Origin: Thioalbus denitrificans
GTDB taxonomy: Bacteria > Pseudomonadota > Gammaproteobacteria > DSM-26407
Reading direction: 5' to 3'
Assembly: GCF_003337735.1 (NCBI RefSeq)
Contig: NZ_QPJY01000005.1
Coordinates: 175,319-239,318 of the forward strand
Length of the DNA: 64,000 nt
Shown: positions 27,657 through 36,918 of the stretch, one piece after another
Layout of the letters: each line of letters starts with the position of its first letter
How positions within the stretch are numbered: position 1 is the first letter of the stretch
Notes under the pieces: model-generated
What the model saw: only the letters and a program-made list of their open reading frames with translations
Databases searched by the model: none
Told to the model about the DNA's origin: nothing
Position numbers and translations under genes: made by a program

Positions 27657-28391
27657 TCAGCCCAGATCGCCCCACAGGTGCTGGAGCACCGCGATGGCGG
27701 CAAGCCCCGCGGTTTCGGTGCGCAGCACGCGCGGCCCCAGCCTGACCCCCACGTAGCCCGCCCGGCGCGCAAGAGCGCGCTCCTCCCCGTCCAGCCCGCC
27801 CTCGGGACCCACCAGCAGCGTCACCCTGCCGTTCTCCGGCGGCGGCAGCGCCCGGGCTGTCGTGGCGGCCTCCGGATCGAGCAGCAGCCGCAGTCCTCCC
27901 GGCGCCGGTTGCAGGCAGCCATCCAGCGGCGTGATGCCCGCCAGGGTGGGTGGGCATGTGCGTCCCGACTGTTCGCAGGCGGCAATGATGACCCCGCGCC
28001 AGTGCTGCAGCCGCTTCTCCTGCCGGGCGCGGTCGAGCTGGACCACCGAGCGCCGCGTGATGACGGGGGTGATCGCGGCCACGCCCAGCTCCACGGCCTT
28101 CTGCAGGGTGTAGTCCATCCGCTCTCCGCGGGAGATGCCCTGCTGCAGCTCGATGCGCAGGGGCGACTCGACCGCGGGCCGGAGCGGCGGCTCCAGGACC
28201 ACCCGCGCCGCCGAGCGGCCCAGGTGTTCGATCCGCCCCGGGTACTCCAGTCCGCTGCCGTCGAACAGGATGATGGGGCTGGCCGGCGCGAGGCGCAGGA
28301 CCCGTCCCAGGTAGTGGGCGCTCTCCTTCGGCAGCTCCACCGTCGTCAGGCCGTGGAGGTTGTCCGGATGGTACAGGCGCGGAATACGCAT
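27657..28391 (-). CDS. rsmE: 16S rRNA m3U1498 methyltransferase RsmE
   Basis: A 244-residue SPOUT methyltransferase that makes m3U1498 in 16S rRNA. The N-terminal PUA-like part includes SAHYLGRVLRL. The knot region carries LLVGPEGGLDGEE and RLGPRVLRTETAGLAAI, both diagnostic. Convergent with the rhodanese gene and immediately downstream of the asnB-like gene. Confidence 0.95.
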   Translation of the reverse strand: MRIPRLYHPDNLHGLTTVELPKESAHYLGRVLRLAPASPIILFDGSGLEYPGRIEHLGRSAARVVLEPPLRPAVESPLRIELQQGISRGERMDYTLQKAVELGVAAITPVITRRSVVQLDRARQEKRLQHWRGVIIAACEQSGRTCPPTLAGITPLDGCLQPAPGGLRLLLDPEAATTARALPPPENGRVTLLVGPEGGLDGEERALARRAGYVGVRLGPRVLRTETAGLAAIAVLQHLWGDLG

Positions 28392-28441
28392 GGATCAGCC
28401 ACTCGTGAACGGTAGTGTGTAGGGGGAGCCGGGCGCCGGGC

Positions 28442-30382
28442 TCAGCCCGCGGGACCGTTTCCGGCTCCAGGCTGTGGTGGCAGGCTCCACTCGCGCAGGA
28501 TTCCCTGCAGGGTTTCCCCGTCGGCCCCGCGCAGGGGCGAGGGTGCATCCATCACGGACGGGACCGCGGTGTCGGGCGGCCCGAGGACGCCGTCGCGGAA
28601 TACCGCCAGCGCCATGGCCTCATATAGATGGCTCACCGCGTACATGTCGATATGCCTCCCCTGGACGCCCCGCTCGAACAGCTGGTCGAGGGGAGTGGCC
28701 GCGAACAGGGCATCGGCGCCTTCCAGGTATTTCTCCCGGAAGTGTGGGTAGATACGGCGCAGGATGCGTGCCGCCATCAGGTCGACCGAGGAAACGGCGC
28801 CGGTGCGGTAGAAGTTCACCTTGCGGCGCTCGACGGGATAATCCGGCAGGCGGCGCGCCAGCTGTTCCCGGACGATGCGCTTGTCGAAGAACAGCCGCGG
28901 GTGCAGGCGGGCGGGGATGCCGGCGAGCAGCTCCACCAGCCGGTGGTCCAGGAACGGCACCCGGGATTCGATGCCCTGGATCGCGCTGGTCCGGTCCTCG
29001 TGCCAGAGGTTGTAGCGCTGCAGGAAGCGGGCGCTGGAGAGCATCTCCAGGTGGTAGGGGTCCTGTCCAGCCGTGGCCGGATTGGCCGGGCCGTCGTCGG
29101 CGAGGAGCCTGAAGTACCGCTCCGGAATCCCGGCCGCTGACCACTCCGGCCAGCGCTGCTTCCTGTACAGGTGGCCGAGATAGCGGTCCCAGTCCGCACG
29201 CTGCGAATGCAGGGGCGAGGAGTAGCCGCCGGCGAACTCGTCGGCGCCCTGGCCGAGCAGGATGACCTTGAGACCGGGCACTGCCGTTTTCGCGTAGCGG
29301 TGCAGTTCGTGCTTGAGCAGCCACTCCATCTCGAAACGGGGCGACTCCATCATCCACACCAGGTACTCGAAATGCTGCAGATCGAAGCCCAGCGTATCGA
29401 GGAGGGTGTCCCGATCGTAGATGACGGCGTGGAAGGGCAGGCCGAGCCGGTCCGCGGTCCGGGCGGCCTGCTCCACGTCGCCGACCCGGACCGTGGTCCG
29501 CTCCACCACCGTAAAGCAGTGCAGGTTCGGCTGGTGCGCCGCGGCGATGGCCGCCAGCAGGCAGGAGTCCACTCCGCCGCTGAGGAACAGGCCCACCGGA
29601 ACGTCGCTCATCAGCTGTCGCCGCACGCTGTCCTCGAGCAGCTCGCCGTAGCGCTCGATGCAGATCTCCGGCTCGGTGGTCCGGTCCTCGTCCACGCCCG
29701 GCAGGTGATCGGCAAGCCGCCAGTAGGGAGCGGTCGCGGGCCCCCGCTCCCGGCTGCAGGCGAGGTACTCACCGCCGGGCAGATGGTGGACGCCGGTGAC
29801 GAAGCTGGGGGTGCGCCCCGGCTGCTTCCCGGGTCGGCCGATATCGCTCCAGTTCAGCGTCCGCGGACAGCGGGGATGGGCCAGCAGGGCCTTGAGCTCG
29901 GAGGCGAACAGCAGGGCGCCATCCACGTGGGCGTAGTAGAGGGGCTTGATGCCGAGGCGATCCCGGGCCAGCAGGAGCTTCTGCCGGCGGCGATCCCAGA
30001 CCAGGATGGCGAACATGCCGTTCAGCTCGCGGAGACACTCCTCCCCCAGCTCCTCGTAGAGGTGCAGCACCACCTCCGAATCGGAGCGGGTGCGGAAGGC
30101 GTGTCCGCCGGCGAGCCGGGCGCGCAGTTCCCGGTGGTTGTAGATCTCCCCGTTGACCGCCACCAGGATGCTCTCATCCTCGTTCCAGATGGGCTGGCGG
30201 CCGGTTCCCGGATCGATGATGGCGAGGCGGCGGAACACCAGCGACAGCACCCCGTCGTCGTAGAACTGCTCGTCATCGGGCCCGCGCCGCGCCAGGCGCT
30301 GGCCCATCCGGGCGAGAATCCGGCGCCGTTCACCGGCGGCGATGGGGTTGCGGTAGTCGATGAAGCCGGCCAGTCCACACAT
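28442..30382 (-). CDS. asnB: Asparagine-synthetase-like glutamine amidotransferase
   Basis: A 646-residue two-domain enzyme. The Ntn glutaminase begins MCGLAGFIDY, with Cys2 as the nucleophile after Met removal, followed by RRGPDDEQF, VNGEIYNH and RDRLGIKPLYY. The ATP-pyrophosphatase domain has LFLSGGVDSCLLAA and LGQGADEFAGGY. The start is fixed by the need for N-terminal Cys, though no ribosome site precedes the ATG (the upstream strand is C-rich). It may make asparagine or amidate an unknown carboxylate; the neighbouring sulfotransferase and adenylating enzyme leave the second option open. Confidence 0.85.
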   Translation of the reverse strand: MCGLAGFIDYRNPIAAGERRRILARMGQRLARRGPDDEQFYDDGVLSLVFRRLAIIDPGTGRQPIWNEDESILVAVNGEIYNHRELRARLAGGHAFRTRSDSEVVLHLYEELGEECLRELNGMFAILVWDRRRQKLLLARDRLGIKPLYYAHVDGALLFASELKALLAHPRCPRTLNWSDIGRPGKQPGRTPSFVTGVHHLPGGEYLACSRERGPATAPYWRLADHLPGVDEDRTTEPEICIERYGELLEDSVRRQLMSDVPVGLFLSGGVDSCLLAAIAAAHQPNLHCFTVVERTTVRVGDVEQAARTADRLGLPFHAVIYDRDTLLDTLGFDLQHFEYLVWMMESPRFEMEWLLKHELHRYAKTAVPGLKVILLGQGADEFAGGYSSPLHSQRADWDRYLGHLYRKQRWPEWSAAGIPERYFRLLADDGPANPATAGQDPYHLEMLSSARFLQRYNLWHEDRTSAIQGIESRVPFLDHRLVELLAGIPARLHPRLFFDKRIVREQLARRLPDYPVERRKVNFYRTGAVSSVDLMAARILRRIYPHFREKYLEGADALFAATPLDQLFERGVQGRHIDMYAVSHLYEAMALAVFRDGVLGPPDTAVPSVMDAPSPLRGADGETLQGILREWSLPPQPGAGNGPAG

Positions 30383-30472
30383 GGGGAGGGGGTTGCTGTT
30401 TCGGAAGTGACGGGATGGTATCGGAAGGTGGGCTTCGATGTCACGGTGGCGTGTGGCCACCGGGGTCGATCA

Positions 30473-30608
30473 TGTTGCAAATCGGCAACATTTGGTTGCT
30501 GACGGGAAGTTGGCTGTTGCATGGGTTGTTTTTCACTGACTTTCAGTTATGGTATTCCAAGGTGAAGTTGCCCACGTGCAACATCGTTCTGTATGTGGAG
30601 GGGGGTAC
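30473..30608 (+). promoter_or_regulatory. Putative promoter and TGTTGC/GCAACA operator region
   Basis: Upstream of the outer-membrane protein gene an inverted repeat TGTTGCAAATCGGCAACA (30473-30490) is followed by further half-sites TGTTGCA (about 30515) and TGCAACA (about 30577). A possible sigma-70 promoter is TTGTTT (30526-30531), 16 bp, TATGGT (30548-30553). GTGGAGGGGGG is the ribosome site. The pattern suggests regulated expression, but the regulator is unknown. Confidence 0.4.
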
Positions 30609-31538
30609 ATGGACTTCAAGAAGAAACTGCTCAATCTGGCGATCGCCTCGGTCGTGGCATCGGGTCCGGTCGCCGCGGTGGCGGCGGACGTGGTCAATCT
30701 GCTCGGCACCGAGGGGGGCAAGCTCAACATCAGCCTGCATGCCGACCACAGCAATCGGGATGTGAAGCAGGACGGTTCGACCACCCTGCTGGATGAGGCG
30801 GGCTTCTACGATGCCTATGTCGATGAGTTCGACAACCTCATCGAAACCGAGGGCGAAATCAGCGCCTCGGTGCGCAACCTCAAGGCCGAGGAGCGCCAGC
30901 AGCACCTCTACCTGCAGATCGCCTATGCCGTCAGCCCACGGATCCAGGTCTACGGCAAGGCCGGCATGGCGCGCACCAAGCTGCACAACATGCATGGCGC
31001 CACCGTGGACGAGAGCTGGAGCGAAACCACCTACGTCAACGGTTCCTTCGACGAGTACGACGAGGGTTGGTACACCGAGTCGGATCTCAGCGTTCCCGGC
31101 GGCAAGTACGGCGACTGGGGTGCGCTGGTGTCGGTGGGTGCGAACGTCCAGCTGTGGGAGTCCCCGGAATCCGGTTGGCGTGCCGGCCTGGACCTCTCCT
31201 ACCAGTACAAGAACCAGGACGCGGACTGGTCGGCCGGCGGGCTCGACTTCACCGGCAGCGAGAGCCAGGAATGGCAGGCGGCGCTGGTGATGAGCAAGGC
31301 GATGGGCAAGTTCAATCCGTACTTCGGTCTGAAGCTGTCCAAGGCCAAGACCGACTACGAGGGACAGACCAGTCTCTACTACGGCAGCGACAAGTGGACC
31401 CTCAAGATGGAGAACGATCAGCCCCTGGGCCTGTTCGCCGGCTTCAACTACGATCTGACGCCGGGCATGGGCATTACCGCGCAGGTGCGCGCGGTGGACG
31501 ACACGGCGGGCAACCTGGGCTTCTACTGGAAGTTCTAG
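30609..31538 (+). CDS. Outer-membrane beta-barrel protein of unknown function
   Basis: A 309-residue protein with a signal peptide (KKKLLNLAIASVVASGPVAAVA, cleaved near residue 26). The rest is a series of alternating amphipathic strands ending in the aromatic YWKF typical of outer-membrane barrels. Segments such as AYAVSPRIQVYGKAGMA and ALVMSKAMGKFNPYFGLKLS look like adjacent strands with periplasmic turns. No conserved ligand motif was recognised. It is transcribed alone and followed by a strong terminator. Confidence 0.78.
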   Translation: MDFKKKLLNLAIASVVASGPVAAVAADVVNLLGTEGGKLNISLHADHSNRDVKQDGSTTLLDEAGFYDAYVDEFDNLIETEGEISASVRNLKAEERQQHLYLQIAYAVSPRIQVYGKAGMARTKLHNMHGATVDESWSETTYVNGSFDEYDEGWYTESDLSVPGGKYGDWGALVSVGANVQLWESPESGWRAGLDLSYQYKNQDADWSAGGLDFTGSESQEWQAALVMSKAMGKFNPYFGLKLSKAKTDYEGQTSLYYGSDKWTLKMENDQPLGLFAGFNYDLTPGMGITAQVRAVDDTAGNLGFYWKF

Positions 31539-31562
31539 GCGGGTTATTCTCCGCGCTACCGG

Positions 31563-31594
31563 AAAAGCCCGGCCTGGCCGGGCTTTTTCTTTTG
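31563..31594 (+). terminator. Rho-independent terminator
   Basis: AAAGCCCGG, a five-base loop CCTGG, CCGGGCTTT and then a T-rich tail (TTCTTTT), 25 bp after the outer-membrane protein stop. Confidence 0.9.
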
Positions 31595-31622
31595 CGGGCG
31601 GCGCTGTCGGCCTGTCCCGGGC

Positions 31623-32030
31623 TCAGTCGAGCGCGGTGCGGCTGACGGTGAACTCGCGCGCGAAGGCGTAGTCGCCGATGAGCCCCTCGAGGGTGTAGTT
31701 CCCCTCCATGGAGATCTGCAGCGGCGCGGCCAGGATCACGAACAGCGTCTCACCACCCGTGCCGGCGCCGGGAAGGGGACGGCCCTGGACCGAACGGGTC
31801 TGATGCTCGTCGGGTGCCTCGATGGAGACATGGAGGGTGTCGTCCTCCGGCAGGCTGCCGCGGAAGCGCAGGACGAAGGCAAGCTGGCTCAGCACGGTCG
31901 GCAGCTGGGCGGTGGCGATGGCGCGCCCGGGATGGATCCCCATGAGCGAGAAGCGTCCGTCGGTTTCACGTCTCACGTCATCACACAGCAGCACGTCGAC
32001 CAGCTCCAGGTGCTGTTCATTGTCGTTCAT
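31623..32030 (-). CDS. DUF6941-like protein
   Basis: A 135-residue soluble protein. LVDVLLCDDVRRETDGRFSL followed by MGIHPG fits my memory of the DUF6941 family, whose function is unknown. The remainder predicts a beta-sandwich (FVLRFRGSLPEDDTLHVSIEAP, LQISMEGNYTLEGLI). It follows the ATP-grasp gene by 18 bp on the same strand and is probably co-transcribed with it. Confidence 0.6.
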   Translation of the reverse strand: MNDNEQHLELVDVLLCDDVRRETDGRFSLMGIHPGRAIATAQLPTVLSQLAFVLRFRGSLPEDDTLHVSIEAPDEHQTRSVQGRPLPGAGTGGETLFVILAAPLQISMEGNYTLEGLIGDYAFAREFTVSRTALD

Positions 32031-32048
32031 GGTTCGACTTCCTATGGC

Positions 32049-33002
32049 TCAGAGAATGACCGGCAGGGTGATGAAATCGCTGCGTGGCACCGGTGCGGGT
32101 GCGAACAGCATTCCGGCAAACGCCTCGCAGTAGCGATGCACGGCGTCCAGCTGGTAGGACCATTCCCGCTTGAAACTCTCCGGGTTGACGATGTTGTAGC
32201 AGGGATTGAGCTCGAAGAAAAACGGCCTGCCGTCAGCGCCCAGGGTGTAGTCGGCGATGGCGTAATCGAGCCCGAGCATGGACTTGGCGCGCAGCAGCTC
32301 CCCGGTCTCCGGGGGCGGTTCGAACAGGAACGGCAGTTCCTCGGCGCGATGATCGAGCGCCCGGTTCTCGTCGCGAGAGCCGGAATGAATGTTCCAGTCA
32401 TGCGATGAGATCACATGCCGCGGGACAACGCGATCTCCCACCAGGGCGCAGCGGTACTTGCGGTAGAAGCCGTCGGGGCTGCGGTATTCGTGGTACTCGA
32501 TGGCGATGGTCGTCGACTGGAAGGCCTTTGCCGGCAGCTTTTCCGCATCTTCCGGTCCGCCGAGCAGCTGCATGGTGGTGCCGAGGTGGGCCAGCTCATT
32601 GCGCAGGATGATCGGGTAGTTGAGCTGTTGCTGCTTCAGGGCCTGCAGGCTGGGCGTCTTGACCACCCGGGCGCAGAGGATGTCGTTTTCCGACCAGATC
32701 TTGTAGGCCCGGGTCCGGCGACAGCTGCGCAGTGCTTCCAGGTTGTTGAATAGCGGGATGCCCGCCGACCGGCACCAGGCTTCTATCCGCTGCAGGCGCT
32801 TCTCGTGGCTCGCGTCGTTGCAGATGGCGTTGAGGACCCGGTCATAGCGGCCGACCTGGTCTTCCCCGATCTCCTCGATGGGCATGCAGTCGAGACGGAT
32901 TCCGTGGTTCTTCCACAGGTAGTTGAACAGGTAGTCGTGGATGGCCACGCCACGTTCCTGGAAGACGGCCAGGACCTTGAGTCGGGTCTGGGTATTGAGC
33001 AT
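32049..33002 (-). CDS. ATP-grasp-fold protein of unknown substrate
   Basis: A 317-residue protein whose C-terminal two thirds read as an ATP-grasp domain. GIPLFNNLEALRSCRRTRAYK and NYPIILRNELAHLGTTM are in the nucleotide-binding lobe. FYRKYRCALVGDRVVPRH and, finally, RPFFFELNPCYN supply the metal-binding Glu and Asn. The N-terminal 80 residues are not recognised. ATP-grasp enzymes join a carboxylate to an amine or thiol; the substrate is unknown. It is followed by the DUF6941-like gene and is divergent from the sulfotransferase. Confidence 0.7.
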   Translation of the reverse strand: MLNTQTRLKVLAVFQERGVAIHDYLFNYLWKNHGIRLDCMPIEEIGEDQVGRYDRVLNAICNDASHEKRLQRIEAWCRSAGIPLFNNLEALRSCRRTRAYKIWSENDILCARVVKTPSLQALKQQQLNYPIILRNELAHLGTTMQLLGGPEDAEKLPAKAFQSTTIAIEYHEYRSPDGFYRKYRCALVGDRVVPRHVISSHDWNIHSGSRDENRALDHRAEELPFLFEPPPETGELLRAKSMLGLDYAIADYTLGADGRPFFFELNPCYNIVNPESFKREWSYQLDAVHRYCEAFAGMLFAPAPVPRSDFITLPVIL

Positions 33003-33248
33003 GGGTTGTCCGCGGCTGGCTGTCGATCGGGATGTGCGGCTTGGGGTTCCACCGGCCCGCCGTATGGTGGGGCGCGCCGCCGGGGTCCCAATATAGCAGC
33101 ATGGCGGGGGTGCTCCAACCGACAGTTCCGGTGCGCATGCCAGTGAGGATCGGGCGGGTGCCGGGGTTCCGCCGGCAATGTCCGATACGGTATCGTCTGC
33201 GCACCGGGGGCGGTCCGTCCCCGTCGGCCGTTGTCGGAGTCAGCACGC

Positions 33249-34232
33249 ATGTTTCCCAACTTCATCCTGGTGGGAGCCGCCAAGTCCGGGACCTCCTCCC
33301 TCTATCACTACCTCCGGCAGCATCCGGAGGTCTTCATGTCGAGGGAAAAGGAGCCCCACTTCTTCGCCCCGGCGAAGTGGTGCGGCCATCCCGTTCCGGA
33401 CCGGGCGGAGTACGAGCGGCTGTTCGACGGGGCCGGGGGCTGCCGGGCGGTGGGGGAGGCCTCCACGGGGTATCTCTACTACGAGGATTCGCCGGACCGG
33501 ATCCATGCCCTGGTGCCCGGGTGCCGCATCGTGGCGGTGCTGCGCAATCCCGTGGACCGGGCCTTCTCCGGCTGGTGCCACGAGGTACGGGAGGGACTGG
33601 AGACGGTGAGCTTCGAGCAGGCCCTGGATGAGGAGGAACAGAAGGGCCTGCGCGTCATCCGCGGCGGCGACTTCAGCTTCAACTACATCCGCCAGGGCTT
33701 CGTCGCCGGGAACCTGGCGCGCTACATCGAGCTGTTCGGGCGGGAGCGGGTGCTGATCCTGTTCTACGACGACCTGGAGCGGGATCCGGACGCCTTCATG
33801 GCCCGGCTGTTCCGGTTCCTCGGGGTCGCCCCGGGTTTCCGCGGCGACTGGAGCTACCGCTACAACCCCTCCGGCGTCCCCCGGTTCGACTGGCTGCACC
33901 GGCTGGTGGACGGGGAGGGGCGCTGGCGGCAGCCCCTGGTGCGCCTGGCGCGGTGGCTGCTCCCGGAGCCGGTGCGTATTCCGCTGTGGCACCGGGTACG
34001 GGACTGGAACGTGCGCAGCGGCTCCAGTCCGGCGCTGGACCCCGCGACCCGCCGCCGGCTGCAGGCACGCTTCGCCGGCGAGATCGACGCCGAGGAGGCG
34101 CTGACCGGACGCAGCCTCGAGCCCTGGCGTGCGGGACGGCCGCTGGATCCGGAACCCTGGGCCGGGCGGCCGGATGACGGCCCGGCTCAGGTGGCGTCGG
34201 CGTCCTCCACGGGGGCGGGGAAGGGCGCGTAG
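33249..34232 (+). CDS. PAPS-dependent sulfotransferase
   Basis: A 327-residue protein of the heparan-sulfate-type sulfotransferase family. The 5'-phosphosulfate loop GAAKSGTSSLYHYL is at residues 8-21. The 3'-phosphate motif VLRNPVDRAFSGW is near residue 100. YNPSGVPR supports the C-terminal half. It would transfer sulfate from PAPS to a hydroxyl of a lipid, sugar or small molecule. The ATG at 33249 was chosen over an upstream TTG because it begins directly with the fold. Its 3' end overlaps the convergent adenylating-enzyme gene by 46 bp. Confidence 0.85.
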   Translation: MFPNFILVGAAKSGTSSLYHYLRQHPEVFMSREKEPHFFAPAKWCGHPVPDRAEYERLFDGAGGCRAVGEASTGYLYYEDSPDRIHALVPGCRIVAVLRNPVDRAFSGWCHEVREGLETVSFEQALDEEEQKGLRVIRGGDFSFNYIRQGFVAGNLARYIELFGRERVLILFYDDLERDPDAFMARLFRFLGVAPGFRGDWSYRYNPSGVPRFDWLHRLVDGEGRWRQPLVRLARWLLPEPVRIPLWHRVRDWNVRSGSSPALDPATRRRLQARFAGEIDAEEALTGRSLEPWRAGRPLDPEPWAGRPDDGPAQVASASSTGAGKGA

Positions 34233-35635
34233 TCGGAGGTGAAGTTCTGGAACTTGCCGCCCGCCGGGCGCGGAATGTCCTTCAGCACCCGGATTTCCAG
34301 CGGCGCGGCCTCCGCGCCGCCGTGGCGCCGCCAGGCCCCGTGGATGGCGTCCAGCAGGGCGTCGGGCAGGGCGGAGGACTCCAGGCGCAGCTCGAAGGAG
34401 CCGTCCCGGAACTGGTGGAGCTGGTACTTGCGCAGGCCGCCGATCAGCTCGCGGGGTGCGTGGCCGAGGGTGTAGAGCAGTGCGTCCCAGTAGCCCCAGG
34501 TGCCGGGCGGGAGGGCGATGGTGCGGCGGTAACGTCCCACGAGGTCCTGGAAGCCCGGCAGCGTCCGCCCGCACGGACAGGGCCCTTCCGCCGCCACCGC
34601 CATGTCATCGGCGTCGTAGCGGAGGAGCGGCATGGCGGCGTTGCTCAGCCCGGTCACCAGCAGTCGGCCCCGCTCACCGGGCGCGACCGGCCGCCCCTCC
34701 TCGTCCACCACCTCCACCAGGCAGTGCTCGGTGTGGACGTGGTAGCGCCCGCCTTCCGGGCAGCGCACCGCCACGATGCCAATCTCGTTGAGCCCGTAGT
34801 TCTGCTGCACGGGCGTGCCGAAGGTGGACTCGATGCGGTGGCGCATGTCGGGCGTGAGCTGCTGGGAGATGGCCTCGAAGGCCTGGAGGTTGGGCGGTGG
34901 CGTGTGATCCATGAAGCCCAGGGCCAGGTGCTCGAGCTGGGCGGACTGGCCGAGAACGTATTCGGGCCGGTGCTTCAGCAGCCACTCCACCTGCGCCTCC
35001 ACCGGGTTGAGATCGCTGAAGCCGCGGAACGGGCCGGTGTTGAAGTAGCGGCCCGCCGACGGCCAGCTGTCGTGGTAGCAGGTGGTGTTCAGCCCGATGG
35101 GCTCGCCGTCCCCGCGCCGCGGCAGGTCGGTGGGGGGGCGGATGTAGGCGAAGGTCCCGTTCGGATCGAACCGGAACCAGCGCAGTTCGCGCTGCTTGAG
35201 CACCGCGAACATGTTGCGGCTGAACCTGGTGTGCAGTATCTCGGCGGGTTGCCCGGTAGTCCCGGAGGTCCTGGCGATGCCGCCGGGCTGCTCCCCGGGC
35301 GGGAGCCGCGCAGGGCGCAGGTCGGCGGCGCGTCGCTGAAGATCCTGCTTGGTCAGGACGGGCAGCAGCGGCAGCTTGTCGACCCCGTCGATCTGCTCCG
35401 GGTCGATTCCCTGTTCGCGCAGGTGGTCGCGGTAGAAGGGGATGTGCTCGGCGGCATAGCCGACGATCTGCCGGACCGCGGCGTCGGCGCGGTCCGCGTG
35501 CTCGTCGGCGGAGATGAATTCGTTGCGGACCAGGCGGTCGAAGAGATCCAGCCCCTCCCACTGCGATCGCAGCCGCCAGCGGCGCTGCTCCTCCAGTTCC
35601 CGGGCCAGGGTGGATGGTTCAGGTGCCGTTGTCAT
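34187..35635 (-). CDS. PaaK/CapK-like adenylate-forming enzyme
   Basis: A 482-residue AMP-binding protein of the phenylacetate-CoA ligase/CapK type. The P-loop-like ARTSGTTGQPAEIL is near residue 122, YGLNEIGIVAVRCP near 290, and LLRYDADDMAV near 345; the last is followed by a CPCG pair as in PaaK. The C-terminal lysine segment GGKFQNF is present. It should activate a carboxylate as an acyl-AMP. Placement after the QueD-like gene (58 bp) suggests a common pathway. Confidence 0.78.
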   Translation of the reverse strand: MTTAPEPSTLARELEEQRRWRLRSQWEGLDLFDRLVRNEFISADEHADRADAAVRQIVGYAAEHIPFYRDHLREQGIDPEQIDGVDKLPLLPVLTKQDLQRRAADLRPARLPPGEQPGGIARTSGTTGQPAEILHTRFSRNMFAVLKQRELRWFRFDPNGTFAYIRPPTDLPRRGDGEPIGLNTTCYHDSWPSAGRYFNTGPFRGFSDLNPVEAQVEWLLKHRPEYVLGQSAQLEHLALGFMDHTPPPNLQAFEAISQQLTPDMRHRIESTFGTPVQQNYGLNEIGIVAVRCPEGGRYHVHTEHCLVEVVDEEGRPVAPGERGRLLVTGLSNAAMPLLRYDADDMAVAAEGPCPCGRTLPGFQDLVGRYRRTIALPPGTWGYWDALLYTLGHAPRELIGGLRKYQLHQFRDGSFELRLESSALPDALLDAIHGAWRRHGGAEAAPLEIRVLKDIPRPAGGKFQNFTSDYAPFPAPVEDADAT

Positions 35636-35692
35636 CGCCGTGGTGCGTCCTGTTTCCCGGGCGGGCGCCGGGGAGCCCGTTGCGCGATTCCG

Positions 35693-36097
35693 CTAGCGGC
35701 TGCTGTAGCTGGCGTAGCAGGTCTCGGTCTCCCACAGGGTGACATCCTTGACCGGGTAGCCGGCAGCGGCGATGTGCTCGAAGATCATGCGCGCGATGTT
35801 CTCCGCCGTCGGATTCCAGTCCACCACGTAGACCCGTTCGCCGGCCTCGCGCAGGGCGGGGAGGATGGGATCGTCCCGGTGCAGGAGCATGTTGTGATCG
35901 AGCTCCGCGTCGATCCAGTCCTTCACCAGCCCCCGGATCTCGTTGAAGTCGTAGAGCATGCCCTGCTCATCGAGCGTTTCGCCCTCGAGCGTGATGATGG
36001 CCCGCGCATTGTGTCCGTGCAGGTGCCGGCACTTGCCGTCGTAGTCAAGCAGCCGGTGGCCGTAACAGAACGAGATGGATTTGGTGACTCGGTACAT
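35693..36097 (-). CDS. QueD-like 6-pyruvoyl/6-carboxytetrahydropterin synthase
   Basis: A 134-residue PTPS-family enzyme. Zinc ligands H14, H27 and H29 lie in FCYGHRLLDYDGKCRHLHGH, and the candidate catalytic Cys is C23. YDFNEIRGLVKDWIDAELDHNML and the C-terminal WETETCYASYSS complete the signature. True QueD makes 6-carboxytetrahydropterin from dihydroneopterin triphosphate, the first committed step to 7-deazaguanines. The gene sits between a QueC-like and an adenylating-enzyme gene; queE and queF are not seen. Confidence 0.82.
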   Translation of the reverse strand: MYRVTKSISFCYGHRLLDYDGKCRHLHGHNARAIITLEGETLDEQGMLYDFNEIRGLVKDWIDAELDHNMLLHRDDPILPALREAGERVYVVDWNPTAENIARMIFEHIAAAGYPVKDVTLWETETCYASYSSR

Positions 36098-36255
36098 GGT
36101 GTTCCGGAAGTATCGCGCCTGGTTGCAGGGGCGCCGGCCGTTCACATTCTGCTTCGCAGCCGTGATCCAGGCGGCATGGTTCAACTGTCGAGACGGCATT
36201 CTAACATCAATATCCCGTTCCGCACCCGGAGCGGACGCTCCCGCCCGGCTGCGGC

Positions 36256-36918
36256 TCAGCGGGGTGGTGCCGCGTACTCCGTGCGGTCCTCCACTCCAGC
36301 CTCCCGGAAGGCCCTGTGCCGCTCGGCGCACTTGTTGCAGCGGCCGCAGTGGCGACCCTGGCGCGGGTCCATGCAGGAGAAGGTCAGCTCCAGTGGCAGC
36401 CGGCTCGAACGCCGGATGACCTCCGCCTTGGTGAGCGCGGCATAGGGACGCAGGATCTCCAGCCGGAATCCCAGCGCCAGCTCCAGGACCCGCTCCATGG
36501 CGGCGTAGAACTCGGGGCTGTTGTCGGAGAAGGGGTTGCCCTTGAGCGGTGCCAGGGCGATGGCGGACACGCCGTGGCGTTCGCACCAGACCCCGGCCTT
36601 GGCCAGGAACAGCAGGTTGCGTCCCGGCAGGTAGACCGCCTCGTCCGGGGTGCTGTGATCCGGAACCGCACCGTCGGAGAGGCTCCAGTGGCGGCCGTAG
36701 AGGTCGGCGACGGGCAGCTCCAGCACGCTCACCGGGCGCAGCGCCGGGCGTTCGGCGGCCGCCAGGAAGCGGCGCAGGTGCGCCAGCTCCGTCTCCTCCC
36801 ACTGCAGCCCGTGGCGCAGGTAGAGGGGATGGACGACGGGGTGGGTCCCGGCGAGCTCCACCGCCAGCGCCGCGCTGTCGATGCCCCCGCTGACCAGGAC
36901 GGCGACCGGACCCGCCAT
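36256..36918 (-). CDS. QueC-like PP-loop ATPase (divergent)
   Basis: A 220-residue protein with the PP-loop SGGIDS at residues 10-15, the QueC block AVYLPGRNLLFL near 95-105, and four cysteines C182, C191, C194 and C197 as the zinc site. The stretch that in QueC reads like TGxNxxDxSGYPDCR is replaced by LAPLKGNPFSDNSPEF, and the region after strand 2 is RHGLQWEETEL. Substrate use may therefore differ from preQ0 synthesis. The stop of the methyltransferase and its ATG share a base (TGATG). Confidence 0.75.
   Translation of the reverse strand: MAGPVAVLVSGGIDSAALAVELAGTHPVVHPLYLRHGLQWEETELAHLRRFLAAAERPALRPVSVLELPVADLYGRHWSLSDGAVPDHSTPDEAVYLPGRNLLFLAKAGVWCERHGVSAIALAPLKGNPFSDNSPEFYAAMERVLELALGFRLEILRPYAALTKAEVIRRSSRLPLELTFSCMDPRQGRHCGRCNKCAERHRAFREAGVEDRTEYAAPPR

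Noticed and set aside
35693..36918. QueC/QueD pair as part of a Qat or Dpd defence system
   Set aside because: No QatA-type ATPase, TatD-like nuclease, DpdA or helicase is adjacent; the partners are a methyltransferase and an adenylating enzyme.
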